Of a stretch of 64,000 bases of DNA, positions 21,580-34,714 are shown one piece after another. The notes beneath the pieces were generated by a model, which searched no databases, was not told the origin of the DNA, and saw nothing but the letters and a program-made list of their open reading frames with translations. The position numbers were made by a program, and so were the translations under genes. The stretch is from Malania oleifera (taxonomy: Eukaryota > Streptophyta > Magnoliopsida > Santalales > Ximeniaceae). The DNA lies in the NCBI RefSeq assembly GCF_029873635.1, contig NC_080417.1, forward strand, positions 34,646,214 through 34,710,213. The letters run 5' to 3'. Position 1 is the first letter of the stretch, and each line of letters opens with the position of its first letter.

Positions 21580-24500
21580 ATGGATCCGGGGAATAGTAAC
21601 ACGAATGCGGGAGGTGATGGAGTAGGACCTTCCAGTATGGGTGGTGCAGAACTTGACGTGGTGTTGTGTAGCGTCACTCAGCAGGTGATGGCTGAGATGG
21701 CAAGGAGCTCGGGGGAGCGGAGCTGCACGATTGAGCAGTTCACGCGTATGCAACCCCTGTATTTTGCTGGAGGAGCGGACCCACTGGTAGCAGAGAACTG
21801 AGTTCAGGACATAGAGGTATATACTGGTAGTCCTCTCATGTATTGACAAGTAGAGGGTGTTATTTGTCACATTTAAATTGATCGGGGAAGCAAAGCACTG
21901 GTGGAGGTCGGTAAGATTATTGGAGAAGCAGAGACTGAACCCTGTAGCGATGACGTGGAGTCGCTTCAGGGAGATTTTCTTTGAGCAGTACTTTCCCGTT
22001 ATGGTCAGGAGTGCAAAGGCATCGAAGTTTGTGTATCTGACACAGGGGTCTATGACGGTGCAGCAGTACGTAGCGAGGTTTGTTGAGTTGTCCCGATTTT
22101 CCCCGTATATGGTACCAGATGAGGAGAGGAAGGCAAGGAAGTTTGAGGAGAGCCTGAGACAGAACTTGTATGAGCATGTGGTAGGTTTCTGAGCTCAGAC
22201 CTTCTCAGAGATAGTGGACAGGGTTGCAGTGATTGAGAGCAGCATATAGAGAGGCGCAGCAACACAGAGCCAGAGGAAGAGGCCCGCGCCTTATGATTTT
22301 TAGGCAGGGTCCAGTCGGGGGCCATGGAAGAGATTTGATAGTAGAGGGGGACGACGACAGGGAGGAGGAGATCGAGCAGTACAGGGCAGACTTGTGCCCC
22401 CTCCTTGTCCGAGATGTTTGAGGAGGCACCCAGGAGAGTGTCGAGCGAGGGAGGTTGTCCGCTATCAATGCCACTAGCCTGAGCATATCGTGAGGAACTG
22501 TCAGGCACCGCCAGCGATAGCGACTACCCTTCGACCATATAGAGGAGGCTATCTAGCACCTCAAGGTGGACAACAGAGGAATATTGCTCCGGCACGAGTT
22601 TATGCACTGATGACGAGAGATGCTGAGGCAGAAGGAGATGTGGTGACAGGTACGGTTTCAATATTGTCATTTAAAGCTACTGTTTTGTTTGATTATGGGG
22701 TGACTCATTCTTTTATCGCCTGGGAATGTGTTAAATTGTGTGGGTTTGAGCTTCAGCAGTTAGATATTAGTTTGTCTATTACTACGCTGACTGGGGCTGT
22801 TGGGATATGTAGAAAAATACTCAGGGACTGTCCAGTGGATATTCAGGGGAGGTCTTTGTTAGCTAATCTGGTGGTTTTAGACATGCATGAGTTTAAGATA
22901 ATCTTAGGTATGGACTAGCTAGCTACCCATTATGCTAGCATTGATTGCGATAAGAGAGAGGTAGTATTCAGACCTCCAGAGGGACAGGAATACAGATCGT
23001 AGGATCACGTGTGTGCACCCCACCTCAGTTACTATCTGCTATTCAGGCACGTGGATTGCTATAAGAAGGTTGTCAGGGATATTTAGCCTATGTGAAGGCA
23101 GTATCAGAAGGGGAGCTGAGGGTGGAGGATATCCCGGTGGTGAGGGATTTTCCTGATGTATTTCCCGAGGATTTGTCGGGACTACCTCCTGATCGTGAGG
23201 AAGAGTTTTTTTGTTGATTTGGTTCCAGGGACAGCACCGATTTCGAAGGCGCCGTATAAAATGGCATCGGCAGAGCTGAAAGAATTGAAAGAACAGTTGC
23301 AGGAACTATTGGATAAGGGGTTTACTCAGCCCAGTGTGTCGCCCTAGGGAGCACCGATTTTATTAATAAGGAAGAAGGATGGGTCGATGAGGTTGTGCAT
23401 CGACTACAGGGAAATAAACAAAGTAACTATCAAGAATAAATACCCGATCCCGCATATCGATGATTTGTTTGACCAATTACAGGGGACACAGATCTTTTCG
23501 AAGATAAATTTACGCTCTGGGTATCATCAGGTGAAAGTCAGTGTGGAAGAAATTCTGAAGACGGCATTTAGAACACGGTATGGCCATTATGAATTTCTAA
23601 TTATGCTGTTTGGTTTGACGAATGCTTCTGCAGTGTTTATGGATTTGATGAACAGGGTCTTTCACCAGTATTTGGATTAGTTTGTGGTAGTGCTTATTGA
23701 TGACATACTGGTGTATTTGAAGAGCCCAGAGGAGTATGAGGAGTATTTGAGTATAGTGCTTCAGGTATTGCGAGAGAAGAAGTTTTATGCGAAGCTCAAG
23801 AAGTGTGAGTTCTGGCTGGAACAGGTTACCTTCTTTGGATACGTTATATCCAGGGGTAATATTTCTGTTGATTCAAGTAAGATTGAGGCGGTAGTAGACT
23901 GGGTATGACCAAAGAATGTGCATAAGATCAAGAGTTTTTTGGGATTGGCTGGGTATTATCGTAGGTTTGTTGAGGGCTTCTCTCGACTGTCAGGCCCACT
24001 GACCAGATTGACCAGGAAAGGAGTGAAGTTTGAGTGGTCCGATGAATGTGAACAGAGCTTCCAGGAATTGAAGCAGTGACTCATCACTATGTGTTGATGA
24101 TTCCTTTAGGAGAAAAGGGGTTTGTGATTTATAGTGATGCGGCCCCATAAAGGGCTTGGATGCTTGTTGATGCAACGAGGGAGAGGATAGCCTATGTCTT
24201 ACGACAGTTGAAAGAATATGAGAAGAACTACCCTACCCATGATCTAGAATTGGCAATGGTGGTTTATGCGCTGAAGATCTGGAGGCTCTATCTATATGGG
24301 GGTAGGTGTGAGATATTTACTGACTATAAGAGTTTAAAGTATTTCTTCACGTAGAAGGAATTAAATATGAGGCAGCGGAGATGGCTAAAACTAATAAAGG
24401 ATTACGACTTCACTATCAGCTACCACCCGGGAAAAGCTAATGTGGTCGCTGATGCTTTGAGCCGAAAATCAGTGGATTCATCTGTGTCTGTAGTGGAGAT

Positions 24501-26030
24501 TCAGCATCCAATCCAAATGGATCTAGAGAGGCTCGGTGTGGAGTTGGTAGAGGGCGATCACCAGGCGTTTATTGCTGACTTGATTTTGCAGCTGACTTTA
24601 TAGGAGAGGATTAAAGTAGCTAAGAGAAATGATGTAGAACTAGTAGAGCTTATGGGAAATGTACAAGATGGTCAGAAAACAAAGTTAAGCATTTCAGATG
24701 ATGGAGCCTTGAAGTTCCGTACCAAGTTATGCATTCCTGTCGACCCTGAGATCAAGAAGGTCATTCTAGAGGAAACACATTGGTCCCTGTATACTGCACA
24801 TCCAGGTAGCACTAAAATGTACAAGAATCCTCGAAAGTCCTTCTAGTGGAGCAACATGAAGAGGGAGATAACTCAGTTTGTGGATCAGTATTTGACGTGC
24901 CAGCAAGTGAAGGTTGAACATCAAAGACCTGCGGGATCATTGTAGCCACTCTATATTCCTGAGTGGAAGTGGGAGCATACAGTGATAGATTTCGTCACAG
25001 GATTGCCGCCAACATTGCATTGACAGGACGCTATCTGGGTAGTGGTGGATTGACTAACGAAGACAGCCCACTTTTTGCCGATCAGAGTTAGCTACACCAT
25101 AAACAGATTGGCTGAGTTATATAACCATGAGATAGTTAGGTTCCACGGCGTCCCAGTGTCTATAGTTTCAGACAGAGACCCACGGTTCACATCTCGTTTT
25201 TGGAAGAGTCTACAGGGGGCCATGGGTTCTCAGCTGTTGTTTAGCACAGTTTTTCATCCTCAGTCAAATGGGCAGACAGAGAGGACGATACAGATTCTGG
25301 AGGATATGTTGCGAGCATGTGTGCTGGACTTTGGAGGTCGTTTGATGCAATATTTGCCACTGGTTGAGTTTGCGTATAACAACAGTTACCAAGCCAGCAT
25401 TGGAATGGCACCATATGAGGCGTTGTATGGTAGGAGGTGCCGATCCCCGGTATACTGGGATGAGATTGGGGAGAGACAGATATTGGGACCAGAGTTGATA
25501 CAATAGACCCGGGATAAAGTCAGACTCATCAGGGATAGGATCTAAACAGCACAGAGCCGGTAGAAGAGTTACGCAGATACTCGTCGGTGGGAATTGGAGT
25601 TTGACGCAAGAGATCACGTGTTCTGAAGGTGGCACCGATGAAGGGAGTTATGAGGTTCAGGAGGAAGGGTAAGCTGAGCCCTAGGTATATTGGACCATTT
25701 GAGATTCTTGAAAGAGCAGGTTTAGTTGCCTATTGGTTGGCATTAACACCGGTCCTATCTAGGATCCATGACGTATTCCATGTTTCTATATTGAGGAAGT
25801 ACGTCACAGACCCCTCCCATGTAATTAGCTATGAAGCACTGCAGTTGGGAGACACTTTAGCTTATGAGGAAGTGTTAGTGCAGATTCTTGACTAGAAGGA
25901 ACAGGAGCTACGCATGAAGAAGATTCCACTGGTGAAAGTTTTATGGCACAATCATGCAGTTGACGAGGCTTCTTGGGAACTAGAGGATCAAATGCGCCAG
26001 AGATATCCACACTTATTCAGTGGAGCTTAG
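21580..26030 (+). pseudogene. Element C gag-pol polyprotein (chromovirus, broken)
   Basis: Starts at an ATG (MDPGNSNTNAGGDG). Gag capsid is at 21720-22190 (CTIEQFTRMQP, MTVQQYVARFVELSRFSPY), followed by a frame-shifted nucleocapsid region. The protease-like segment reads LFDYGVTHSFI (22688), with Tyr and Val replacing the usual DSGA/DTGA residues. RT is at 23340-23910; its first catalytic Asp is changed to Asn ([10 protein letters not shown]) while the second motif keeps IDD. RNase H, integrase and chromodomain follow to the TAG at 26028. All three frames are used in turn, with over ten stops. It is flanked by C's PBS and PPT. Dead. Confidence 0.88.
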
Positions 26031-26173
26031 AGTTGAGTCAATCAAGTGAAAGGGATAATATTGTATATTTTTATTTGTATAGTATAACGTAGGATAGATA
26101 GGGTTTTTAGTTTTGAAATATGAATGACTTTGGAAGAATTTTGGAAAAGTTGTAATCTCCCAAAACTCTCATT

Positions 26174-26297
26174 GTAACCACGGTATTCCTCCGCCATAAG
26201 TGAGGGTAATTAATAAATTTGAGGTGTTTTCTCTCTAAGGATGGAAAGTTGATGAAGAGCAAATTTTGAGGACGAAATTTTTATAAGGATAGGAGAA
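26174..26297 (+). other. conserved block, hairpin and PPT of element C
   Basis: Block AACCACGGTATTCCTCCGCC at 26175-26194. Hairpin AATTTTG-AGGA-CGAAATT at 26262-26279 has one G:T pair from a CpG C-to-T change. The purine tract AAGGATAGGAGAA (26285-26297) abuts the 3' LTR. Confidence 0.75.
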
Positions 26298-26345
26298 TGT
26301 AATAACCCCAAAAAGGGCTATAGAAGATTAGTGGAGTGATTCCAA

Positions 26346-26396
<51 letters not shown>

Positions 26397-26505
26397 TAAA
26401 TAAATAATTAATTAATCAAAATTATAAAAAAGGGAAAAAATAAATAATAATTAAAATTTATTTGTATTTTTATTAATAAAATATATTATTATTAATATTA
26501 ATTAA

Positions 26506-26580
<75 letters not shown>

Positions 26581-28816
26581 CATAAAGCTTCAAAGAAGCT
26601 TCAGGATGCCCCTTCCCTGCGCAACAGACCCCCCCCCAGTTTTCTCGGAATTCTCTCCCTCTCTCCTCTCGTTCTCTCTCCCTCTCTCCTCAGATACGTG
26701 GCGGATTCTCGCCCGATCGAGAATCAGAAGATACCGTTGAGCTTCGTTCTCCGCTGCCATCATTTCTACCAGAGCGGATCGGTGGTAGGAGCGGCTTAGA
26801 CGTATCTCCTGGGGTAAGCCAATTTCTCCTTTTTCTTTAATTTCTTACAAATTATAAATTTGATTGACGAACGGACACCACCACAAGAATCTAAGGATGA
26901 TTCTTTACAAGTCTAGCGGGATGGAATTCTCGTGGGATCATCATGGGCAAAACCCCAAATTTGGGGTACGGGAGTTATTAAGGGGCTTATTTTTAATTAA
27001 TTAAGATTAATTTAGAAATGTTAAAATGTTGAGCATCTACAGTTGAAGTAGATTTTTTAGAATTTAGGGTCCAGGTGAGCGCCGTGGGTGTAATTTTGGG
27101 ACTCACAGGCAAAATTCAGAAAAATTAAGTGGGGGTGTCAAATATTGGTTTAAATGTTAATTTGGAGTACATGGGGCCTAGGGAAGACTAGATGAGTATT
27201 ATTTTGAGAAAATAAGTTAATTAATCTGAGGAAAATGCAAATTGCAGGATTTGAGTTTTGGACGCCAAAGGCATGGGATTTGGGTGTTAACGAGACTCTC
27301 AGTAAGTCAGGTAAAGGGAATAAATTATAACAGTATTTTTAAAATCACTGTGTGAATTAATATGTGAAAATGAGCATATGATATTTTGCCTGAAGTCATT
27401 ATGGTATAAATATTAGATAAATTGTGTGGCATTTGAGTAATATTAAAGTGTGATGTTTTGCAATGTAAAATATAACGATGTGTATTTTTTGAGAAAATAT
27501 TGAAACAAGAATGATTGATGTGGTTAGTGGAAAATAATGAAATGTGACATTTATACGTGAGTAGAAATTATTTGCACGAAAAGTGAGATTGTACAAATTA
27601 CTTATATGAGTATTTTGAGAAATGTGGAAATACGTGAAATATGATATGTACTGTTATGAGATAATGGAAAGTGCACAGAAAATGATGAGAATATTTATAT
27701 TGAACTGAATTGAGATATATTAAATTATGATTGATGATATGTCATAACCGCACAATAATTGTGGGTGGGTGGTATTCCTTTCCTATTGATGTCGTTGGGG
27801 AGGTATGCTCAGTATGGAGATTGTGTGTGTGAAGTTCCTACTGAGGCCATTGGGGAGGTATGCTCAGTAGGGAGATTGTGTGTATGAAGTTCCTACTGAT
27901 GCTGTTGGGGAGGTATGCTTAGTATGGAAATTGTGTGGTGAAGTTCCTACTGATGCCGTTGGGGAGGTATGCTTAGTTTGAAAATTGTATTGTGAGGTTC
28001 CTACTAATGTCGTTGGGGAGGTATGCTCAGTATGGAAATTGTGTTGTGAGGTTCCTACTAATGCTGTTGGGGAGGTATGCTTATTATGGAAATTGTGTTG
28101 TGGGGTTTCTACTGATGTCGTTGGGGAGGTATGCTCAGTGTGGAAATTGTGAATGTGTTGAGAATTAGAATTATGTGATCTATTGTATTATGTAAAGTAC
28201 ATAAATGTGAATGTATGTATACATAGATATGTAATGAGTTAAAATGGGAAATGATTATGAGAAATGAAAAAGTGTGTTTTATAAAATAAATAATTGAGGC
28301 GAAGTGAAACTCTCCGTCTGAGGACTTACTGAGTAAGGTGAGTGCCGTCATAGATATCAGATGTAGCCATTCCTAGCTGCGTAACGTGTTAGGGCAGAGA
28401 GAAGCTACTTGTAGGGGCGAGCATTCTTCCCTATTCTCAAGAACTTCGCAGGTAATTATGTGTGTTGGAAATGAATAAACTTGAGAAATGGTTTTAAAGC
28501 TTATAAAAGCTTGTGTTGTATATCTCTATGATTAGGAGAATGTGAATATCAATGTATTTTCTCAGATGAAATGTTGTTTTGAAAAAAATAAAGCATGTTA
28601 TAACTGAACTCATATGGCCACACACTGTAAATAATTTATTCATTCTTACTATGATGTGTCTCACCCAAATTATCTAAATTTTTCAGGGAATAGGGATAGG
28701 CAAGGTGATTGAACTCCATGATCATAGGAAGCTGGGACCTTATCACACAGGGTGAGTTTTTGGACTAGGGAGGTGTAATTTCCTTAAGATTGTGTTGTTT
28801 TCGGTATGCGATGGTG

Positions 28817-28853
<37 letters not shown>

Positions 28854-29066
28854 GATACTCGGGGTATTGTATTCTGACTGATATGTATATTCTGTCTTTC
28901 GCTGTTAGGTTGTATAATGAAATAACTTTTAACCCAGTTCCTAATGCAGGTCGGGTTGTAGGAATGGTAAAAGGGTGGTTGACGTGGCCGATTTATGAAT
29001 GTTATGGATTCAGAGTGAATATTTATTTATTATAAAATAAAATTGTACAGAAATCAGGGCGTCTCA
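26298..29066 (+). repeat. 3' LTR of element C
   Basis: 2769 bp, uninterrupted, ending GGGCGTCTCA. Carries ATA and TTA microsatellites (26345-26580), the paired GAAGCTTC/AAGCTTC sites, a CT-rich tract (26650-26695), a seven-copy 54-bp minisatellite (27775-28155) and a TA microsatellite (28817-28842). Used here as the template for resolving element D. Confidence 0.93.
27775..28155. repeat. 54-bp minisatellite, seven copies, element C 3' LTR
   Basis: Same unit and copy number as 11683-12070, with different point changes in each copy. The array therefore pre-dates the insertion and has not changed length since. Confidence 0.92.
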
Positions 29067-29071
29067 CCCAC

Positions 29072-29683
29072 AACCTAGGATTGATGATCTGTTTGACTAG
29101 TTATAAGGCACGCAGATCTTCTCTAAGATCAATCTACGATCTGGGTATCACTAGCTGAAGGTGAAAGCAGAGGACATATCGAAGACAACATTTCGAACCT
29201 AGTGTGGCCATTATGAATTATGGTTATGCCATTCGGTCTGACAAATGCACCTGCGTCATTTATGGATCTGATGAACCGGGTCTTTCACGATTACTTAGAC
29301 TAGTTCTTCATGGTATTCATAGATGACATCCTAGTTTACTCCAAGAAGGCTGCAGAACATGAAGTTCATTTGAGATTGGTACTGCAAATGCTCAAGGAAA
29401 AGTGGTTATATGCTAAAATAAAGAAATGCGAGTTCTGGTTGGAACAAATTGCATTTCTAGGGCATGTAGTGTCCAAAGAAGGGGTATCAGTGGATCAGAG
29501 TAAAATAGAAGCAATAGTGGACTAGGCGAGGCCGAAGAGTGTTCAGGAGGTTAGAAGTTTTCTAGGTCTTGCAGGGTACTACTGACGGTTTGTAGAAGGG
29601 TTCTCCATTTTAGCAGGTCCATTGATGTGGCTCACGAGGAAGAATGTGAAGTATGATTGGAAAAATGGGTGCGAGTTGAGTTT
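29072..29683 (+). pseudogene. Element B reverse transcriptase (part 2)
   Basis: Continues B's pol after element C: IDDLFD at the start, then RT with the first Asp changed to Asn (KINLRSGYH), the second motif intact ([21 protein letters not shown]), the thumb region ([24 protein letters not shown]) and the connection sequence up to GRTVAG-like degraded codons. Several TAG codons replace CAG, CGG or TGG. Interrupted at 29688 by solo LTR E. Confidence 0.85.
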
Positions 29684-30585
29684 CTAGGTGTAACAACCTC
29701 AATTTATTAATATAAAATATAACATAATAATTGGAAAAGTCGACCCGAACCCGTGGGTAACGGGGATGCCTGTCAATCACAGCGGAAACCTAAGCAGCAG
29801 TAAGTATAAAATCTAAATCATTCATCCATCAAACATAATACCGGAGTTTACTACAACATCATAATACTGTATTTATATACATCCTCCAAAACATCAAAAT
29901 AACTCTAGGATCAAACACAAAATACTCCTGATCCTAGTATAAAACCTTACCCTCCTAATGGGGTAATATTATTAACTCAATGGCGGCCACGACCCGCCGG
30001 TCACTTAGGGTCTCCAAAAAAATTAATTAATGTTGGGGGTTAGACACATCTTAGTAAGGGAAAATAAACTAAATACAGTTGTGTGGCAATATGAATATTT
30101 AATGTAATTATATATATACATTACATTTCATATTTTCGTAAGCGTTCATCATATCATACTGAATAATCACATGCTTTCATATTCTCTAATAAGTCATATC
30201 ATACATAAAACATCTGTTATAACTAATAATACTGAAAACATACCCAGGATGAATAGCTAGCTAGTGTCATGTATTACCCCCCCATGACGGATTGTGAGGC
30301 CCAAAGGCGGGACCCGACAATGGCTGGCCGACTATTGCCGAGTCAAAAATATGTTTGTAAGTACGATGGGCCCGCCTCACCCTGGTTCGGACTGCCAGGT
30401 GGACGTCTACAACTCTACACTGAAAGCCACATCGACTATTCATCTCACACCCCCTTGTGGGGTGGTTAGCACAAATCTGAACATAGATATCTTATCTATA
30501 TAACTACGATACCGAGCTCCTGAAACAGAACTAAACTAACATCCGGTTTTTGATAACATATAATACGTGATATTATAGCATTTTT

Positions 30586-30765
30586 CATACTCACGGCCTT
30601 GTGCCGAACATTTCATAATTACGGCCTTATGCCAAACATTTCATAAATATGACCTTGTGTCGAACATCTCGAAGATACGGCCTTGTGCCAAAATCACACA
30701 TAAATACGGCCTTGCGCCGAAATCATACATACATACGACCTTACGTCGAAATCATACATGCATAC
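30586..30765. repeat. 28-30-bp minisatellite in solo LTR E
   Basis: Six tandem copies built on TACGGCCTTGTGCCGAA followed by CATTTCATA or ATCATACATA spacers, with variable CpG decay. GGCCTTGTGCC has partial dyad symmetry. Confidence 0.88.
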
Positions 30766-31465
30766 GTTATTTTGAAAATAATCATTTAATCATATATTTG
30801 TCAGAATCATAATGTACTGTATACTTTCATAACTTCTCAAATCATACTACATTCATATCATCATCATATCATAATATTTTCCCACGTAAAATAATATTCA
30901 TGCCACATAATTGCTATATAAAACAATACGTTGCATTTTAAAATCATACTTTCCGGCATCTCATACATATATATACATTTTAACATATCAGCAGTGTTTT
31001 TCTCAAACGTACATTTTTTTCATAATCTATAGACATAATATATGCTTTTTAGAAAATAACTTTTCTTATAAATAATAATAATTTGCATGAAAACGACTGC
31101 TTTAGTTTATTCCCTTACCTGACTGCTAAGAAAGCCCCTAAAATATCCTAGCCTAACACCCATAGGATTTCCTGATCAAGACCCTGAAAATGAAAACTCA
31201 CAGTACTAAACTTCAATATTTCTATGTAGGTCAAATTTGGCTTAAAAAGCCTTACCTCAACTTAGGGATGATTTCCAACTTGCTTTCACCAGCGATCCGC
31301 TCTGGCAGATTTGGAGAGAACTTCCCCAGGAGTGTCGTAGTGACTTCCGATTGTCGATCCGGGGTAAATCCGGCCCAAAATCGATGAGAAAGAGAGAGAG
31401 AACCGAATGGAAGTGAGAGAAAATGAGTTGCTTAGTTATAAAGTAACAAAAATCAAGATTTTTAG

Positions 31466-31625
31466 TATTTATAGAACTGGATTCGTCGACGAGCCACATC
31501 ATTCGTCGACAAATCCTTTAATATTTTTGTCGACGAAATTCAGTCCTCGTCGACAAAATTCAGTAGGTTCAAAACCTCTCTCGGTATTTCTTCGTCGACG
31601 AATCCCCTGTATTCGTTGACGAAGC
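31466..31625 (-). promoter_or_regulatory. TATA box and palindrome cluster of LTR E
   Basis: Minus-strand TATAAATA (31466-31473), preceded on that strand by about six sites such as TTCGTCGACGAA and TCGTCGACAAA between 31480 and 31625. The nearest site is about 10 bp from the TATA box. Confidence 0.55.
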
Positions 31626-31752
31626 TTTAATGATTTCCCTCGGTTATCCCTTCCAAAGTGCAATGTCGTTGACTTCCTCCTTCTGTTACCTTCTCCATTT
31701 CCTTTACTCTTTATTATTTAAATTCCATTATTATTCGGGTTGTCACACTCTG

Positions 31753-32809
31753 AGCTGAAACAGTGGTTGGTTTCTACTCCAGTTCAAACCATTCCATCTG
31801 GGGATGGTGGATTTATTATATTTAGTGAAGCCTCTAAGAAAGGTCTCGGGTGTGTTCTAATGTTGCAGGGAAGGGTGATTGCTTATGCTTCTCGTCAACT
31901 CAAGGAGTATGAGAAGAACTACACGACACATCAAATGGAATTAGCAGCGGTAGTGTTTGCATTGAAAATCTAGATGCACTACCTATACAGAGAAAGGTGC
32001 GAGATTTTTATCGACCATAAAAGTCTTAAGTACATTTTCACCTAGAAAGAGCTGAATATGAGGCAGCGTAGATGACTTGAGTTGATAAAGGACTGCAATT
32101 GCACCATTAGCTATCACCTAGGAAAAGCAAATATGGTAGCTGATGCTATGATTCAGAAGTCCGTTGATGCGTTAGTCTCAGCAATTGGAGTTTAGCATTA
32201 GATCTGTATGGACCTGGAAAGGTTGGGCTTGGAGGTAGTGGGAGGAAATCACCATGCTCTTCTTGCTAGCTTGGTGGTACAGCCGACCTTACAGGAGAGA
32301 ATTAGAACAACTCAGATGATAGATGAAGAGCTGATAGAGGTTGTGGAAGGGGTACATAGTGGTTAAAAGATGGATTTCAATATCTTTGATGATGGGATAT
32401 TGAGATTCCATGGTAGGGTGCTGTATGTTTTGTAGTAAATCGGCTGACAAAAACTACACATTTTATTCCAATCAGAGTCAGTTATTCTCTAAATAGGCTG
32501 GCAGAGCTATATATGTAGGAGATTGTACGACTCCATGGTATCCTAGTTTTTATCGTTTCAGATCGAGACCCATGTTTTTATCTCTTGATTCTAGAAGAGT
32601 TTACATAATGCCTTGAGATCGTAGCTTACATTCAATACGTCATTTCACCCGCAAACGGATGGACAGTCTAAAAGGACTATTTAGATGTTAGAGGATATGC
32701 TGCGGGCATACGTACTAGATTTTGGGGACAGTTGGATACGATATCTACCACTTATGGAATTTTCTTATAATAACAGCTACCAGGCCAGTATAGAGATGAC
32801 ACCATATAA
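31753..32809 (+). pseudogene. Element B RNase H and integrase (part 3, internally deleted)
   Basis: RNase H ([22 protein letters not shown]; the expected Asp before ASKKGLG is Glu) and [13 protein letters not shown] run from 31740. The RNase H end and linker follow with stops. Compared with D (16840-17155), about 300 bp is missing near 32415-32435, removing the integrase HHCC zinc-binding domain and the region of the first catalytic Asp. The later integrase core (HGILVFIVSDRDP-like, then HPQTDGQ-like with stops) resumes and is cut at 32809 by element A. Confidence 0.8.
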
Positions 32810-32922
32810 GGCATTGTAACAACCCGAGATTCTTGCACAGGGTCTCATCAAAGAACACAGGGAATTTGTTGATGAGCGCATAAAGGGACCTCATTGACGA
32901 AGAAAAGTTTCATCGACGAGAA

Positions 32923-34714
32923 TGTTGGCCTAATAAGGCTTACAATTCTTATTTTGATGATAACAAATCAAATGATATGTTTAATATGTTTCAAGTAAAA
33001 GTTTTCAGGAAAATAACAGAGCTCAAGTGCATAAGAAAGTTCAATGGATTACAAAGAGCATGAAGAACAAAGTTATATTGTGAAAAGCGTAAAGGAAAGA
33101 TTGCAACTACAAAGATGATGGAAGAACAAGTTTGAAGACTAAACGAATTATACTTTTAAGGATATTCTAAAATGTAAGTACTTCAAAGTAAATCTTAAGT
33201 ATAAAGTGATTTGAAGCTTATAGAAAGTCAAAAATATGTTTTTATATATATACCCTAAGAATAATTTTCAAATCAATAAAAAGAAAGGGTTTAAGAAAAA
33301 GAAAATTTTTTGAAATAATGAAGGTCCAGGCGACTGCCATGATGAGGCAGGCGACTGCTAAATTAAATAGAAGGTTTTTAAAAAAGTTAGTAGCTAGACA
33401 GGCGACTGTCTAAACTGACAGGCACCTATGTGAACAAACCAGGCGACTGCCTGTATTCTGTGTTGAGAGTTGCTCTGTGACAGGCGACTGCCACTTGAAC
33501 GTTGGCAATAAATTTCTCAAAGAGAAGATTTTTTGAACCACGTTTTTGAATATATTTTTTTCAAAATATTTGGAAATGAATTTTAGAAATCTTTGGGAGT
33601 AATGGATGATTTCTAAAGTCTCTATAAATAGTCTTAATTTCAATATTTTAAAAGAAAAAAAAAAGAGGTAGAGAGAATATTGATGAAATATCCAAAAGAG
33701 TTTTGAAATTTAGAAATCTTCTAAAGTTTCCAGATCTAGCGATTTGCAACAAAATTTCTGATCCATAAATATTCAAAGGCTTTTAGATCAAAGAAAGTTT
33801 TCAAAGGTTTTAGATCGACTGATCTTCAAGTGTTCAAAATCTTACTTTTCAAAGGATCTAAAATTCTTTCAAGGTTAAATCTCTGATCTGAAATTGTTTT
33901 ACTTTTTGAAGCAAAGTTTTCCAACAATCAGAATCTTTCATTTTCTTTGGAAAATTATTTGGTAATTCATACTAAGTATTGAGCTTGAAATTTCTTATAT
34001 TTGAATTACTTTGAGATATAAAGTGAGCTGATCGTTGTACTAATTCACTTTGTTGTGAGAGTTCTCTTCTGTACACAATTTCTTTATTATCTTTCTTAAA
34101 CTATTCAGAGTTGTTGAGTCATTGAACCGAATAAGGGGTTATTATTTGGAGAGGCGGGCTCTAGCCTAATCGAAGGAGCGTGTTGTAAATTGGTATTGTT
34201 CCACCAGGTAACAAAATTGATATCGTGGAATCCTTTGGTGGTTTTGCCAAAGGCAAGGACGTAGACTGTGTTGAAGCTGAACCTCGTAAAAATTCTTGTC
34301 TCTTTCTCTCTGCTCTATTTTACATACTTTACTTGCTTTTGTTATAAGATTTGTAAGTGCAGGTTGCAGGATCTAAATTGAGAAGAATACATAGGTACTT
34401 GATAAATAGAAAGTACGTTTTGATTAATTGTTTACAGAAACCCAAAAGGGAAGTACGTTGATTAATCAACGGAAATCTTAATCAAGTAAAGTGTATAATA
34501 AAAGGCTACAGGGAAAGCAACGAAAGCCTAAATAATTTTTGATTGATTGATTCCATTGATTGAATTATAATTTTAAATTTCAGCTTTCTTAAGTGTGGTT
34601 ATTGTTATTATATATTGTGTTTTCTGGGTTATTAAAATCAGAAAGTCTTAAAAATCATTAAAATTTTAAAAAAGAATCCAATTCACCCCCCTTGGGAAGC
34701 TATTCCTCATTTCA
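32923..34714 (+). mobile_element. Copia-type solo LTR F inside the 5' LTR of A
   Basis: 1792 bp, opening TGTTGGCCTAATAAGG and TTTTGATGATAACAAA, ending near CAATTCACCCCCCTTGGG and TTTCA. TSD GAGAA (32918-32922) and GACAA (34715-34719), one mismatch; the uninterrupted 3' LTR of A reads GAGAA there. No internal region. It contains CAGGCGACTG motifs (33330-33495), TATAAATA (33623-33630) and the Copia-type segment GGAGCGTGTTGTAAATTGG (34176-34194). Confidence 0.88.
33330..33630 (+). promoter_or_regulatory. CAGGCGACTG motif array and TATA box of LTR F
   Basis: Six sites (CCAGGCGACTGCC, GCAGGCGACTGC, ACAGGCGACTGTC, ACAGGCACCTATG, CCAGGCGACTGCC, ACAGGCGACTGCC) over about 165 bp, then TATAAATA at 33623-33630, about 128 bp after the last motif. 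The same motif family occurs in LTR H on the minus strand. Confidence 0.55.

Larger units (their letters stand above)
10247..29066 (+). mobile_element. Element C: Tekay-type Ty3/gypsy element inside B
   Basis: 5' LTR 10247-21194 (2745 bp once nested D is removed) and 3' LTR 26298-29066 (2769 bp); both open TGTAATAAC.CC. A perfect 5-bp TSD CCCAC sits at 10242-10246 and 29067-29071. PBS TGGTATCAGAGCC is at 21198-21210, PPT at 26285-26297. It interrupts the RT of B: removing it joins B's NKVTIKNRHP directly to the sequence before IDDLFD at 29072. The internal part encodes one chromovirus gag-pol, now broken. Confidence 0.92.
29689..31747 (-). mobile_element. Solo LTR E (Tekay-like, minus strand) inside B
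   Basis: TG at 29689 to CA at 31747 (2059 bp). On the minus strand it opens TGTGACAACCCG and ends GAGGTTGTTACA, like the other Tekay LTRs here. Flanks are CTAGG (29684-29688) and CTCTG (31748-31752), a decayed 5-bp TSD; removing one copy restores B's RT/RNase H sequence, which aligns with D. No internal region, so a solo LTR. Minus-strand TATAAATA is at 31466-31473, with GTCGAC palindromes upstream (31480-31625). The minus-strand form of the conserved CTTACTAAGATGTGTC segment is at 30035-30060. Confidence 0.85.

Noticed and set aside
29689..31747. Non-coding host sequence between two pol parts of B
   Set aside because: TG...CA ends, a decayed TSD, TATA box and palindromes identify a minus-strand solo LTR.
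33330..33495. Possible CRISPR-like array (repeated CAGGCGACTG)
   Set aside because: Motifs are short, irregularly spaced, lie in a plant Copia LTR and have no cas genes nearby.
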